Part shown: positions 11,706 to 20,862 of the stretch, one piece after another
How the letters are laid out: each line of letters begins with the position of its first letter
How positions within the stretch are numbered: position 1 is the stretch's first letter
DNA from: Oscillospiraceae bacterium
Lineage (GTDB): Bacteria > Bacillota > Clostridia > Oscillospirales > Acutalibacteraceae
Assembly: GCA_029225165.1 (NCBI GenBank)
Contig: JAQXVY010000012.1
Span: 1-64,000 of the forward strand
Direction: 5' to 3'
Length of the DNA stretch: 64,000 nt
Notes under the pieces: model-generated
The model's database searches: none
Told to the model about the DNA's origin: nothing
Seen by the model: the letters and a program-made list of their open reading frames with translations, nothing else
Program-made: the position numbers and the translations under genes

Positions 11706-11735
11706 AAAAAAACAGGCGGTACCAAAGTACCGCCT
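11706..11735 (-). terminator. Terminator of rpmE
   Basis: On the minus strand AGGCGGTAC / GTACCGCCT forms a 9-bp stem with a four-base loop, followed by seven T. It lies 15 bases after the rpmE stop. Confidence 0.9.
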
Positions 11736-11749
11736 CAACAATTACATAA

Positions 11750-11950
11750 TTATTTCATACCAAAACGCTTCTTAAATCTATCAACGCGTCCGCCGGTATC
11801 AACGAGCTTCTGCTTACCTGTAAAGAAAGGGTGGCACTTGGAACAAATTTCAACACGGATGTTTTCCTTTGTTGAACCTGTTTCGATTACATTACCACAA
11901 GCACAAGTAATTGCTGTCTGCTTATAATCTGGATGTATACTTTCCTTCAT
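11750..11950 (-). CDS. rpmE: Ribosomal protein L31 (zinc-binding type)
   Basis: This 66-residue protein belongs to the large ribosomal subunit. It carries the paired cysteines CACG (16-19) and CSKC (36-39) of the zinc-containing L31 form, and the family signature HPFFTGKQK followed by [12 protein letters not shown]. It is a single-gene unit with its own sigma-A promoter and a strong terminator. No zinc-free L31B paralogue is in the window. Confidence 0.98.
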   Translation of the reverse strand: MKESIHPDYKQTAITCACGNVIETGSTKENIRVEICSKCHPFFTGKQKLVDTGGRVDRFKKRFGMK

Positions 11951-11992
11951 TTCTTTTCACCTCTTTCGCTGAAACCGTAAATAACATAGACG

Positions 11993-12021
11993 ATTATACA
12001 ATATAATTTTGCAAAATGCAA
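11993..12021 (-). promoter_or_regulatory. Sigma-A promoter of rpmE
   Basis: On the minus strand TTGCAT (12016-12021), a 17-base spacer and TATAAT (11993-11998) lie about 45 bases upstream of the rpmE start. Confidence 0.75.
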
Positions 12022-12103
12022 GTATTTTTTAAATTTTTTTAATAAAAGTTCGGGCTTATTGCAATCCCATTAACTTAACAGTAGTTATTTTTCCTTAAAA
12101 TAG

Positions 12104-12925
12104 TCAGCTTTCAAGATAATCTATAAGCTCGTCAAAGTTAAGTCCAAGCTTTCGTGCCAAAAGGGCATTGTCGCTTCCCACATATCTCCAAAGGGTGTAG
12201 TCGTTGTCCATAGCTGTCCTTTGCTCGTTAGCCTTTGTATATCTTCGCACAAAGCCATATTCTGCACCGAACTTATCAAGCCAACGGTATTCCTCTGTTT
12301 CGTCAAATTTTTCCTTGTCGTCACAGTCAAACTCAACAAGAAGTCCAAGCTGTCTTTCGCTGTTACCGCTGTCGCAGATTTTTCTGTTAGCTATGGACTC
12401 AGCCTTAACCTGGGTGTATTTTCCTGATGAAAGCAGGTCGTTTACATAGTCTGTGTACATAGTGTGTTGCTCATCATAGGACACATACCCAACCTTTACA
12501 GTAAGGCTTACTCCGTCCTTAGCGGACGCATTAACAAGGTTTTCAAGGGAATCTGACATCATTTCGCTTACCAAAACGCCCTTATATTCCACTGTGTCGG
12601 GAACATATGAACGGTCAAGTGGGTCTGCTACGCTGACAATACGGTAAAGGGTCTTTTGCTGTTCGGGGGAAATATAGCTGTCGTTGGCAGTAACAGGATT
12701 TTCCTTTTGCTCATTTTGGTTTTGGTAAGCCACATACCCCAAAAGAAAGCCTCCCGCAAGAACTATTACCATCAATATCGGCAAAATCACAAAGAGTATG
12801 CTTGTAGCTCTACCCTTTGAACGAGGTGTGTTATCACCGTAAACATACTGACGGTCATTGCTTGTATAAAGTCCGGCAGGTTTTGATTTATGATACCTGT
12901 GCTTTGCTTTAGATTTGTCCTGCAA
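12104..12925 (-). CDS. Membrane-anchored M15 (VanY/DdcB-like) peptidase homologue, probably inactive
   Basis: The 273-residue product has a basic cytoplasmic N-terminus, one transmembrane helix (about 42-66) and an extracellular domain related to VanY-type D,D-carboxypeptidases (peptidase M15). The fold signature is recognisable: SERQLGLLVEFD (189-200) aligns with SxHxxGxAxD, and GFVRRYTKANEQRTAM followed by DYTLWRYVG (242-250) aligns with the GFIxRYPxxK and EPWHxRYVG segments. The zinc ligands are altered: His is Arg191, Asp is Glu198 and the second His is lost (Leu245). It may therefore bind wall peptides without cutting them. It is monocistronic between thrS and rpmE. The family assignment is by eye. 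Confidence 0.75.
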   Translation of the reverse strand: MQDKSKAKHRYHKSKPAGLYTSNDRQYVYGDNTPRSKGRATSILFVILPILMVIVLAGGFLLGYVAYQNQNEQKENPVTANDSYISPEQQKTLYRIVSVADPLDRSYVPDTVEYKGVLVSEMMSDSLENLVNASAKDGVSLTVKVGYVSYDEQHTMYTDYVNDLLSSGKYTQVKAESIANRKICDSGNSERQLGLLVEFDCDDKEKFDETEEYRWLDKFGAEYGFVRRYTKANEQRTAMDNDYTLWRYVGSDNALLARKLGLNFDELIDYLES

Positions 12926-12988
12926 AAAAATTCACCTCATAAAACAAAATTTATTGATTAAATTGTTTAAGCAAATTGTACTAAATTA

Positions 12989-14929
12989 TTACTTTATTTC
13001 TTTGGAGTTAATCTCCTCAACAGCCTTTTCAATGAACCTTTCAATGGTCATTGAGCCTAAGTCGCCCTCCTTGCGGTGACGAACAGAAACGCTGTTGTTT
13101 TCAATATCCTTATCACCAACAAGAATCATATATGGCACCTTTTCAAGCTGTGCAGAACGGATTTTGTATCCGATTTTTTCGGAGCGGTCATCTACTTCTA
13201 CTCTCATTCCCTTAGCCTCAAGAGCCTGTTTTACAGCATAGATATAGTCAAGATGTCTGTCGGCAATAGGAAGAAGCTTAACCTGTACAGGAGCAAGCCA
13301 AAGGGGAAATGCACCTGCGTACTTTTCAATGAGAAGTGCCAAGGTTCTTTCGTAACAGCCAACAGAGGTTCTGTGGATGATGTAAGGACGCTTTTTCTGT
13401 CCGTCCTTGTCCACATATTCCATACCGAATTTTTCGGCAAGGAACTGGTCAATCTGAATTGTAATAAGGGTATCCTCTTTGCCGTAAACATTCTTAAGCT
13501 GAATATCCAGCTTTGGTCCGTAGAAGGCAGCCTCGCCCTTTCCTACAACATATGGAATGTTGAGGTCGTCAAGGATTTTCTTCATAACGCCTTGTGCCTC
13601 GTCCCAGTCCTCAGGAGTTCCGATGTACTTTTCGGTATCCTCGGGATCCCACTGTGAGAATCTGTAGGAAACATCCTCGTAAAGTCCAAGAGTTTTAAGT
13701 GTGTATTTTACAAGGTCAACACATCTTGAAAATTCGTCAGCCAGCTGTTCGGGAGTACACATAAGATGACCCTCGGAAATTGTAAACTGACGGACACGGA
13801 TAAGACCGTGCATTTCGCCGGACGCCTCGTTTCTGAAAAGTGTTGAGGTTTCGGAAAGTCGCATTGGCAAGTCACGGTAGGAACGCTGTCTGTTGAGATA
13901 TGCCTGATACTGGAATGGGCAGGTCATTGGGCGAAGTGCAAACACCTCGTCGTCCTTTTCCTCGTCGCCAAGTACAAACATACCATCCTTGTAGTGATCC
14001 CAGTGTCCTGAAATTTTGTATAGGTCGGACTTTGCCATTAGAGGAGTTTTTGTCATCATCCAGCCCCTCTTCTGCTCCTCGTCCTCAATCCATCTTTGCA
14101 AAAGCTGAACAATTCTTGCACCCTTTGGCAAAAGAATAGGAAGACCTTGTCCGATACTTTCAACTGTGGTGAAAAGCTCCAGCTCTCTGCCAAGCTTATT
14201 GTGATCCCTTTTCTTAGCCTCTTCCATCATAACAAGATATTCTTCAAGCATAGATGCCTTTGGAAATGCAGTTCCGTAAACGCGGCAAAGCTGTGTGTTG
14301 TTGGAGTCGCCTCTCCAGTATGCACCTGTGCAGTTAGTGAGGGCAACTGCCTTAACTGCCGATACATCCATAAGGTGAGGACCTGCACACAAATCAATAA
14401 ATTCATCCTGCTTATAGAATGAGATTGGCTCGTTTTTATCGGCGTGTTCCTTGCAAAGCTCAACCTTGTAAGGCTCGTTCATCTCCTCTAATTTTGCAAT
14501 TGCATCTTCAGGGGAAAGCTCAAACTTTTCAAGGGCAACCTTGCTTTTCACAATCTTTTTCATTTCGGCTGTGATTTTGTCCAGGTCTTCCCTTGAGAAT
14601 GGCTTTTCAACCTCAAAGTCATAGTAAAAGCCGTTGTCAATAGCAGGGCCGATTGCGCACTTTGCATTTGGATAAAGTCTTTTTACAGCCTGTGCAAGTA
14701 TGTGGGAGGCTGTGTGCCAGAATGCCTTTTTGCCCTCTGTGTCGTCAAATGTCAAAAATTCAAGAGTGCAGTCCCCGTTAATGGGAGTTCGCAAATCTGC
14801 AACTTCGTCGTTTATTTTACAAGCACAAACCTGTTTAAAGAAACCTCCGCCAAAGCCCTTGACGATTTCGTAAGGTGTAGTGCCGTTTTCAAATTCCTTT
14901 GTGTCGTTTCTTAGCTTTACACTAACCAT
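12989..14929 (-). CDS. thrS: Threonyl-tRNA synthetase
   Basis: Charges tRNA-Thr with threonine. The protein has an N-terminal TGS domain, the editing domain with HTASH (75-79 in the longest frame), and the class II catalytic core with the motif 2 region RNEASGEMHGLIRVRQF and motif 3 GCYERTLALLIEKY, then the anticodon-binding domain. The frame opens at 14935, but AAGGAG spacing favours the ATG at 14929 (MVSVKLRND). A complete T-box leader lies immediately upstream, so expression should respond to uncharged tRNA-Thr. Confidence 0.98.
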   Translation of the reverse strand: MVSVKLRNDTKEFENGTTPYEIVKGFGGGFFKQVCACKINDEVADLRTPINGDCTLEFLTFDDTEGKKAFWHTASHILAQAVKRLYPNAKCAIGPAIDNGFYYDFEVEKPFSREDLDKITAEMKKIVKSKVALEKFELSPEDAIAKLEEMNEPYKVELCKEHADKNEPISFYKQDEFIDLCAGPHLMDVSAVKAVALTNCTGAYWRGDSNNTQLCRVYGTAFPKASMLEEYLVMMEEAKKRDHNKLGRELELFTTVESIGQGLPILLPKGARIVQLLQRWIEDEEQKRGWMMTKTPLMAKSDLYKISGHWDHYKDGMFVLGDEEKDDEVFALRPMTCPFQYQAYLNRQRSYRDLPMRLSETSTLFRNEASGEMHGLIRVRQFTISEGHLMCTPEQLADEFSRCVDLVKYTLKTLGLYEDVSYRFSQWDPEDTEKYIGTPEDWDEAQGVMKKILDDLNIPYVVGKGEAAFYGPKLDIQLKNVYGKEDTLITIQIDQFLAEKFGMEYVDKDGQKKRPYIIHRTSVGCYERTLALLIEKYAGAFPLWLAPVQVKLLPIADRHLDYIYAVKQALEAKGMRVEVDDRSEKIGYKIRSAQLEKVPYMILVGDKDIENNSVSVRHRKEGDLGSMTIERFIEKAVEEINSKEIK

Positions 14930-14952
14930 AATCATTCTCCTTTTTTATAAAA

Positions 14953-15216
14953 ATAAAAGCCCCAATATTCACATAGGAATATCGGGACGATAATAACTAA
15001 CCGTGGTTCCACCCAACTTTGGCACAATGCACATCCAAATTAATAAGACTATACAAAGCACTATGCCCTCAAAAACCTTTAACGGAGTTACCCGCTGTGC
15101 CATTTCCTGCACAGACTCCAAGGTAGTAACCAAATGCTCCTGAATACCCTGCTTTTCAGCTAATGGCAAGGCTCTCTGAATTCGGTGGCAAGAGGTCGTG
15201 TCCTCTTCAACGCTTT
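14953..15216 (-). promoter_or_regulatory. T-box riboswitch leader of thrS
   Basis: The minus-strand leader contains the AG bulge segment CAGAGAGCC, a specifier-loop region with GGTTACTACCTTGGAGT (two adjacent threonine codons, ACT and ACC, near the expected position), and the T-box sequence GGGTGGAACCACGG (15001-15014). The terminator stem that competes with the antiterminator is CCCGATATTC / GAATATTGGGG (14960-14986), followed by a T-rich tract. The layout is that of a transcription-attenuating T-box that reads tRNA-Thr. Confidence 0.92.
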
Positions 15217-15222
15217 TAGGTT

Positions 15223-15251
15223 ATTTTATCACCATAAAAAAGCAATGTCAA
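15223..15251 (-). promoter_or_regulatory. Sigma-A promoter of the thrS leader
   Basis: On the minus strand TTGACA (15246-15251), a 17-base spacer and TAAAAT (15223-15228) sit just upstream of the T-box leader. Confidence 0.85.
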
Positions 15252-15290
15252 TCAGTAAAAATAATTTTTTCGGAATATTTTACCGGATAA

Positions 15291-16436
15291 TTATTCTTCA
15301 AGGTCAAGGTCGTTTTCTCCGGAAGTAATTTCCAAAATAAGACGGTCAATATGACTGACATCATCATAAGTGGGCTCTTCTGCCCTATCTGCATCAATTG
15401 TCGTTCCGTCAATTAATGTTTCGTCCTCGTGGGAGTCCACACCTGCAATGTATGAGGATGCGTAAGTCCCCGGAGTTTCGTAGGCATTGTACTCAGTTTC
15501 CTGAATAATATAGTAGTTGCCCTCTTTTCTCTCCTCGTCAATTATTTTTTCATATTTTTCAAGGCTTTCCTTACGCTTTTTCAGGAGGAGCTCTTCCATA
15601 TCCTCGTCGTTGTCGATTATTTTAACCTCATCCAAGCTTGGTGAATGCCTTGTAACCTCAAACATAAAGAAAAATGCGTAGGATGCAAAAAGTGTAAGCT
15701 CCACCGCCCTGATTATCTCTGTGTAATATCCATCGGAATAACCGTTTAGCACAAGGTTAATTGCCATATAAATATCGTATGTCACCAAAGTTGCCACTAA
15801 AGGCAGACCGAAGAGCATAACACCCTTTACGGCATTTCCGCTGTTTACAACAGAGATAACTGAAATTGCGGAAAACAGAAACAGGGTGAGGAACAGGTAG
15901 ATGAACAAATCAAGAACATCTGTCATAGCAACCGATGTGGAGCTGTTGTGAATTAGTGATGTGAGCAGCTTAACAACACACCAAGCAGGAATTGTAACCA
16001 TATACACAGAAACAGTAGCAGGTGGTTTTCTTGCACTTATGTGTGACCAGCTTAACAAGAACAGCGCCACAGATGCAAGGCAGGAAAAAATTATATTGAC
16101 TACTATTGACAAAGGAAATATTTTGTACAGTAATATTGTGGGAAGGTAACAGCCCACATCCACAACTAAAGCAGACGCCGAGAAAAGGCACATTGCACCT
16201 GCCGGAATGTTTTTTCTGTAATTATAGACAGGTGGAGTTGACTTGTCGGTTTTTGACATTATGAACAGTATAAGGAACATCAACAATACAACTGCTATTG
16301 TAATATAGGACAAAGCTACATTGTCAATACCCCAAAAGTATCGTCCTGTAAACTCCACATACTGCTGATAAACCTTTGCACCGGTCATTAAAATTATTGC
16401 AGGGATAAGTGTAAACCACATTTTTTTAAGTTTCAT
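15291..16436 (-). CDS. Polytopic membrane protein of unknown function with acidic cytoplasmic tail
   Basis: I do not recognise a family. The 381-residue protein has an N-terminal hydrophobic segment and about seven further ones between residues 40 and 265, followed by a soluble tail of about 115 residues. The tail begins with a charged, coiled-coil-like stretch (DMEELLLKKRKESLEKYEK) and ends rich in Asp and Glu (SGENDLDLEE). AAGGA eight bases upstream supports the ATG at 16436 rather than the TTG two codons earlier. It lies 47 bases after a DacA-type carboxypeptidase gene and may be co-transcribed with it, which hints at a role in the cell envelope. Confidence 0.75.
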   Translation of the reverse strand: MKLKKMWFTLIPAIILMTGAKVYQQYVEFTGRYFWGIDNVALSYITIAVVLLMFLILFIMSKTDKSTPPVYNYRKNIPAGAMCLFSASALVVDVGCYLPTILLYKIFPLSIVVNIIFSCLASVALFLLSWSHISARKPPATVSVYMVTIPAWCVVKLLTSLIHNSSTSVAMTDVLDLFIYLFLTLFLFSAISVISVVNSGNAVKGVMLFGLPLVATLVTYDIYMAINLVLNGYSDGYYTEIIRAVELTLFASYAFFFMFEVTRHSPSLDEVKIIDNDEDMEELLLKKRKESLEKYEKIIDEERKEGNYYIIQETEYNAYETPGTYASSYIAGVDSHEDETLIDGTTIDADRAEEPTYDDVSHIDRLILEITSGENDLDLEE

Positions 16437-16483
16437 AAACAAAATCCTTTACAATCTTCTATATAAGGAAATATATAAGCAAA

Positions 16484-17854
16484 CTACATTTTACGGTAAT
16501 GCTTTACAGTCTTTCTCCTTGGGTTATCCTTATTGTGCTTTACTATAACAAAGAGATATATTGCAAACAAAATAACAACAATCATTGCAGAAGCAATAAA
16601 GTAAGCGGAGGTAAACACATTTTTCAGCATATCAATTATGTAAAGTAGAGTGCTTCTTTCAACAGTTTCGTCAGCAACAAGGCTAAAGGTTGCAACCTTT
16701 TCGTCCTTGTAATAAACTGACGCCTTGCCAACATAATCGCCCTCCTTTACAGGTGCGTCAATGTAGTCGGGCACATCGGTTTTGATTGAAATATCCTTGT
16801 CCTCAACATTGTTTGGCAAAAGAACATTAAAGTCCTCCTCGGGAGAAAGCTGAATTGAGCTTTTATCCCAAGAAAGATTAATCTTTTCTTCACACACAGG
16901 GGTTTCCCTTGTGACGATTTCCTTAAGGGTGATATTGCAGAATGCCCAGCGGAAAAGCTCTGCTGCATCCTCCATATTGTAGTACTCATTGATACCCTCT
17001 GCCTCGTTGTACGGTGCGTGCATAAGCACTGCAAGGTAACTGTATCCGTCGGCAACTGCCTGTGTTACAAGGCATCTTCCCGCCTCATCTGTTGTACCTG
17101 TCTTAATTCCTCTTGCATACATATAGTAGTATTCACTGAAGGAGTCAAGAAGATGGTTTGTTGTTGCATAGTAGTTATCGCCGATTTCGTAGCTTGTTGT
17201 ATTTGTTATGTTGGAAAAGTCAGGCAACATAAGTGCGTAGCTTGTGATTTTGTACATATCACGGGCAGTTGTGTAGTGGTCGGGGTCGTGAAGTCCGTGA
17301 GGATTTACAAAGTGGGTATTTTCGCACCCAAGCTCCTTGGCTTTGTCGTTCATCATTTTTACAAAGCCCTTTACTCCGTCCTTTCCGCCAACATAGTCGG
17401 CAAGCACAAGGGCGGCGTCGTTGCCGGAAGAAATCATAAGGCACTGCAAAAGCTGTTCCACTGTAAGACTTTTGCCTACATTGTCGCTGACAGCAGAAAT
17501 AGAACTGCCTGTTCCCTCAAGAGGCTTTAGGCTTTCACTTGTAATTTTGATTTTTTTGCCAAAATCCTTTATATTCTCCGCAACCACAACATAGGTCATA
17601 ATTTTTGTCAGAGAAGCAGGATAACGCTTTGTGTCAGCCTCTTTACTATACACTGTAACACCTGTATCAAGATTAACAAGTAGAACTGTGTCGGATTTGG
17701 TTTTTACATTACAGCCAAAATCCATCTGGGAAAAAACCTGGGACTGACTGTTTATATTAGATGATTTTGCGGCTGAAACAGGAAAGCAAAGACAGCTGAA
17801 AGCCACAAAAACAATCAATATTATAGAAATTATTGAAAAAAATCGTTTTTTCAT
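16484..17854 (-). CDS. D-alanyl-D-alanine carboxypeptidase, DacA family (penicillin-binding protein)
   Basis: An S11-family enzyme that removes the terminal D-Ala from peptidoglycan stem peptides. The 456-residue protein has a signal peptide (about 1-29), the catalytic SxxK motif SLTK (Ser81, Lys84), SGN (143-145) and KTGTT (251-255), then the C-terminal beta domain. A transmembrane helix at about 415-440 and a basic tail end the protein, so it is anchored by a true helix rather than by an amphipathic segment. A second, shorter family member lies at 54909-56048. Confidence 0.95.
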   Translation of the reverse strand: MKKRFFSIISIILIVFVAFSCLCFPVSAAKSSNINSQSQVFSQMDFGCNVKTKSDTVLLVNLDTGVTVYSKEADTKRYPASLTKIMTYVVVAENIKDFGKKIKITSESLKPLEGTGSSISAVSDNVGKSLTVEQLLQCLMISSGNDAALVLADYVGGKDGVKGFVKMMNDKAKELGCENTHFVNPHGLHDPDHYTTARDMYKITSYALMLPDFSNITNTTSYEIGDNYYATTNHLLDSFSEYYYMYARGIKTGTTDEAGRCLVTQAVADGYSYLAVLMHAPYNEAEGINEYYNMEDAAELFRWAFCNITLKEIVTRETPVCEEKINLSWDKSSIQLSPEEDFNVLLPNNVEDKDISIKTDVPDYIDAPVKEGDYVGKASVYYKDEKVATFSLVADETVERSTLLYIIDMLKNVFTSAYFIASAMIVVILFAIYLFVIVKHNKDNPRRKTVKHYRKM

Positions 17855-17957
17855 AGAAAATTTACCTCTTATGTGTTAATATAGAATACATACAATATAT
17901 ACTATACTACAAACTAAATTTACTTTCAATTAAAATTTATAAATTGGGTGATACTTT

Positions 17958-18644
17958 TTGATTTACATAACCGGAGATAAGCACGGAGATATATCCTACT
18001 TTAAAAGAAAACAGATGAAAAAAATAAAAAAGGGCGATTATGTAATTATTACAGGTGATTTTGGATTTTTTTGGGACGGTTCAAGGACAGAAAAAGAAAA
18101 CCTTGATTATTTAGCCTCACTTCCCTACAACATACTTTTCATTGACGGAACTCACGAAAATTTTGATGAGCTTGAAAAATATCCCATAGTTCCTTACTTT
18201 GGAGCAAAGGCAAGGAAAATCTCGGACAACATCTATCATCTTCTGCGAGGTCAGGTTTACATTATTGAAAAGAAGGGCATCTTCACCTTTGGTGGTGGCG
18301 TCAGCCGAGATTTGCAAAAAATGCTTGACATAAATATGTGGTTTGAAAGGGAGCTTCCCTCAAAGGAAGAATTTGAGGAGGGTGTAAGACAGCTTAAAGC
18401 CTATGGAAGTAAAATTGACTACATAATTACTCACGAGCCACCGGCACAGATAAAGGGTACCATTGACCCTGAACTAACTCAAAACCCTGTTAACACCTAC
18501 CTTGACCAGATTTCAAGGCAGATAACCTTTGACAAATGGTTCTTTGGCTCTATGCATCTTGATGAGGAAATTAAGATGGGATTTTTCGGTGTGTTTAACG
18601 AGCTTTTGCCTGTTAATAAGAAAGAAAAGGCAAGGGTGTTTTAG
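17958..18644 (+). CDS. Calcineurin-like metallophosphoesterase
   Basis: A 228-residue cytosolic protein of the metallophosphoesterase superfamily; the substrate is unknown. Motifs run in order: GDKHGD (6-11, the DxH position), GDFG (33-36), GTHEN (64-68), THEPP at about 154 and GSMHLDEE at about 197. The third motif is usually GNHE; here the metal-binding Asn is Thr65, which may weaken catalysis. The start is a TTG with GGGTGA about eight bases upstream. It is a lone plus-strand gene between two minus-strand blocks. Confidence 0.85.
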   Translation: MIYITGDKHGDISYFKRKQMKKIKKGDYVIITGDFGFFWDGSRTEKENLDYLASLPYNILFIDGTHENFDELEKYPIVPYFGAKARKISDNIYHLLRGQVYIIEKKGIFTFGGGVSRDLQKMLDINMWFERELPSKEEFEEGVRQLKAYGSKIDYIITHEPPAQIKGTIDPELTQNPVNTYLDQISRQITFDKWFFGSMHLDEEIKMGFFGVFNELLPVNKKEKARVF

Positions 18645-18677
18645 GTTATAGGGATTTCCAATTTAATAATCTAAGAA

Positions 18678-18713
18678 AAATCGGGTATCCACAAAATTGC
18701 GGTTACCCGATTT
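18678..18713. terminator. Bidirectional terminator between the phosphoesterase gene and recG
   Basis: AAATCGGGTA / TACCCGATTT forms a 10-bp stem. Both flanks are A- or T-rich, and the two genes converge here. Confidence 0.75.
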
Positions 18714-18730
18714 GCTTTATTAACTTCAAA

Positions 18731-20788
18731 TTAATTAAGGCTTTCGCCGTTTACTCGGGAGAAAAGCTGTTTTATCTCGCTTCTTATTCCCTTGTATTCA
18801 TCTCCATCAAGGAGTGGAGATTGGCTTAGGATTTCCTCGGCACAGCACTGGGTTTCGGCAACATCCTCCATTTTGCTTAAATCTGCAATTTTCATTTCAG
18901 GAAGTCCGTGTTGTTTTTCCCCGAAGAAGTCGCCGGGACCTCTTAACTTTAAATCCTCGTCTGCAATTTCAAAGCCGTTTGCGGTTCGTTTCATTGTTTC
19001 AAGGCGTTTTTTTGTGTCGGGAGAGTCACTGTCGGACACAAGGATACAGTAGCTTTTTTCACTTCCTCTGCCCACTCGTCCTCTAAGCTGGTGTAGCTGA
19101 GAAAGCCCGAATCTCTCTGCATTTTCTATCATTATTATGTTTGCGTTGGGAACATCAACTCCAACCTCGATTACGGTGGTGGAAACAAGAACCATCAGCT
19201 CCCTGTCCTTGAAAGCAGTCATAACATTTTCTTTATCGGCAGACTTCATTTTTCCGTGGAGAACACCAATGGGAATATCTTTGAAATTATCATTCATCAT
19301 CAGCATTTGTGCGTAGTCCTCGGCGGAAATCACACCTTCGGGAGTGTTTTCACCCTCCTCAACAAGAGGGCAAACTATGTAGCACTGTCTTCCCTCGTCA
19401 ACATTTTTGCGGATAAAGCCCAAAGCCCTGTTTCGCTTACCGCTGTCGATTAACAGGGTATCAATCTCCTGTCTGCCCGGGGGCAATTCGTCAATTACAG
19501 AAATGTCCAAGTCGCCGTAAATGATTAGTCCCAATGTTCTTGGTATTGGTGTTGCACTCATAACCAGAATGTGTGGGTGCTGTCCCTTTAGGAGCAACTC
19601 CGACCTTTGGGAAACACCAAAGCGGTGCTGTTCGTCAGTTACCGCCAAGGAAAGATTTTTAAAGCCGGTGTCCTTTGTAAGCAGTGCGTGAGTGCCGATT
19701 ATAAGCTGAATTTCTCCTGTTTCAAGGCTTTCACGGACTGTCTTTTTATTTTTCGGAGTCATTGAGCCTGTGAGAAGTCCTACCTTTATTCCTGTTCCCT
19801 CTAAAATTTTGGAAATGCTCTCATAGTGCTGTTGTGCAAGAATTTCTGTTGGTGCCATAAATGCACATTGATAGCCGTTTTTGATTACTGTGTGGCAGAC
19901 AGCACAGGCTACCGCAGTTTTACCCGAACCAACATCACCCTGAACAAGGCGGTTCATTGGGGATTTTTTGTTTAGCATATCATTTATGCAGTCGTCTATT
20001 GCTCTTTTTTGTGCATTTGTAAGGTTATATGGCAAACAGGATAAAAACTCCTGAACATAATTCCTTTCAAGAATTATTCCGTTTTCTTCTTTTTTATTCT
20101 TTTTAAGAAATTTAATGCCTAAATTTAAAATCAAAAGTTCCTCAAAAACAAGCCGTCTGCGAGCCATAAAAAGCTCGTCGTGGTCGACGGGGAAATGTAT
20201 TTTTCTTATTGCAAAATCAAGACTTTGCAAGTTGTACTTATCCCTCACCCAAAGGGGCAGAGGGTCGTTGATTTTTTTGGGCAAAAGTTCAATACTCTGC
20301 CTTACTGCATCTGCAACAAACCTGTTTGCCAGTCCTGCTGTCAGGTGGTAGATTGGGTGAATTGAGGTACCTTTTTCAGTTTCCTGAAAGGTGGGTGCAA
20401 TCATTTGAAGTCCGTTTAGCGTCTTTGTTATTTTTCCGTAAAAGAAATATTCTTTATCGGTCTTTATCATTTGACTGATGTACCTGTTGTTGAAGTAAAG
20501 GAGAGTAACAGCGCCTGTGCTGTCGTAAGCCATAGTTTTGCAGATAAGCTTTTTGCTGCCCTTTGCAAAATTTACGGAAAAGGGACTGCCGATAAAAGCC
20601 TTGATACACACATTTTCTCCATATGGTGCATCACAAATAGGTGTTGGGGTGCTCCAATCCTCGTAATTTCTGGGGTAATAACGCAATAGTTGACCCACAG
20701 AATAAATACCCAGGTTATGAAACTGCTCTGCCCTCTTTGCACCTATTCCCTTTAAGTCTTCGATTTTCTTACTAAAAAGACTTGCCAT
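18731..20788 (-). CDS. recG: ATP-dependent DNA helicase RecG
   Basis: Remodels stalled replication forks and branched recombination intermediates. The 685-residue protein has the N-terminal wedge/OB domain, then a superfamily 2 helicase core with Walker A GDVGSGKTAVA, the DEQH box (DEQHRFGVSQR), motif III MSATPIPRT and motif VI QLRGRVGRG. Length and motif order match the family. GAGGT precedes the ATG. It follows the FakA-like gene, with a terminator in the 74-base gap. Confidence 0.97.
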   Translation of the reverse strand: MASLFSKKIEDLKGIGAKRAEQFHNLGIYSVGQLLRYYPRNYEDWSTPTPICDAPYGENVCIKAFIGSPFSVNFAKGSKKLICKTMAYDSTGAVTLLYFNNRYISQMIKTDKEYFFYGKITKTLNGLQMIAPTFQETEKGTSIHPIYHLTAGLANRFVADAVRQSIELLPKKINDPLPLWVRDKYNLQSLDFAIRKIHFPVDHDELFMARRRLVFEELLILNLGIKFLKKNKKEENGIILERNYVQEFLSCLPYNLTNAQKRAIDDCINDMLNKKSPMNRLVQGDVGSGKTAVACAVCHTVIKNGYQCAFMAPTEILAQQHYESISKILEGTGIKVGLLTGSMTPKNKKTVRESLETGEIQLIIGTHALLTKDTGFKNLSLAVTDEQHRFGVSQRSELLLKGQHPHILVMSATPIPRTLGLIIYGDLDISVIDELPPGRQEIDTLLIDSGKRNRALGFIRKNVDEGRQCYIVCPLVEEGENTPEGVISAEDYAQMLMMNDNFKDIPIGVLHGKMKSADKENVMTAFKDRELMVLVSTTVIEVGVDVPNANIIMIENAERFGLSQLHQLRGRVGRGSEKSYCILVSDSDSPDTKKRLETMKRTANGFEIADEDLKLRGPGDFFGEKQHGLPEMKIADLSKMEDVAETQCCAEEILSQSPLLDGDEYKGIRSEIKQLFSRVNGESLN

Positions 20789-20811
20789 AACTTACCTCAA
20801 ATACAAATATT

Positions 20812-20836
20812 AAAAGGCAGGAAAACCCTGCCTTTT
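20812..20836. terminator. Terminator after the DAK2-domain gene
   Basis: AAAAGGCAGG / CCTGCCTTTT forms a 10-bp stem with A- and T-rich flanks on both sides. It lies 27 bases past the stop of the minus-strand DAK2 gene and upstream of recG. Confidence 0.8.
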
Positions 20837-20862
20837 CATTATATTGGAAAATTTATTAATAA

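Noticed and set aside
13076-13657. 193-codon plus-strand ORF inside thrS
   Set aside because: Antisense to the conserved catalytic and anticodon-binding regions of ThrRS.
14969-15169. 66-codon ORF starting MPLAEKQG on the minus strand
   Set aside because: It lies entirely inside the thrS T-box leader and reads through the specifier and T-box sequences, so it is a by-product of RNA structure.
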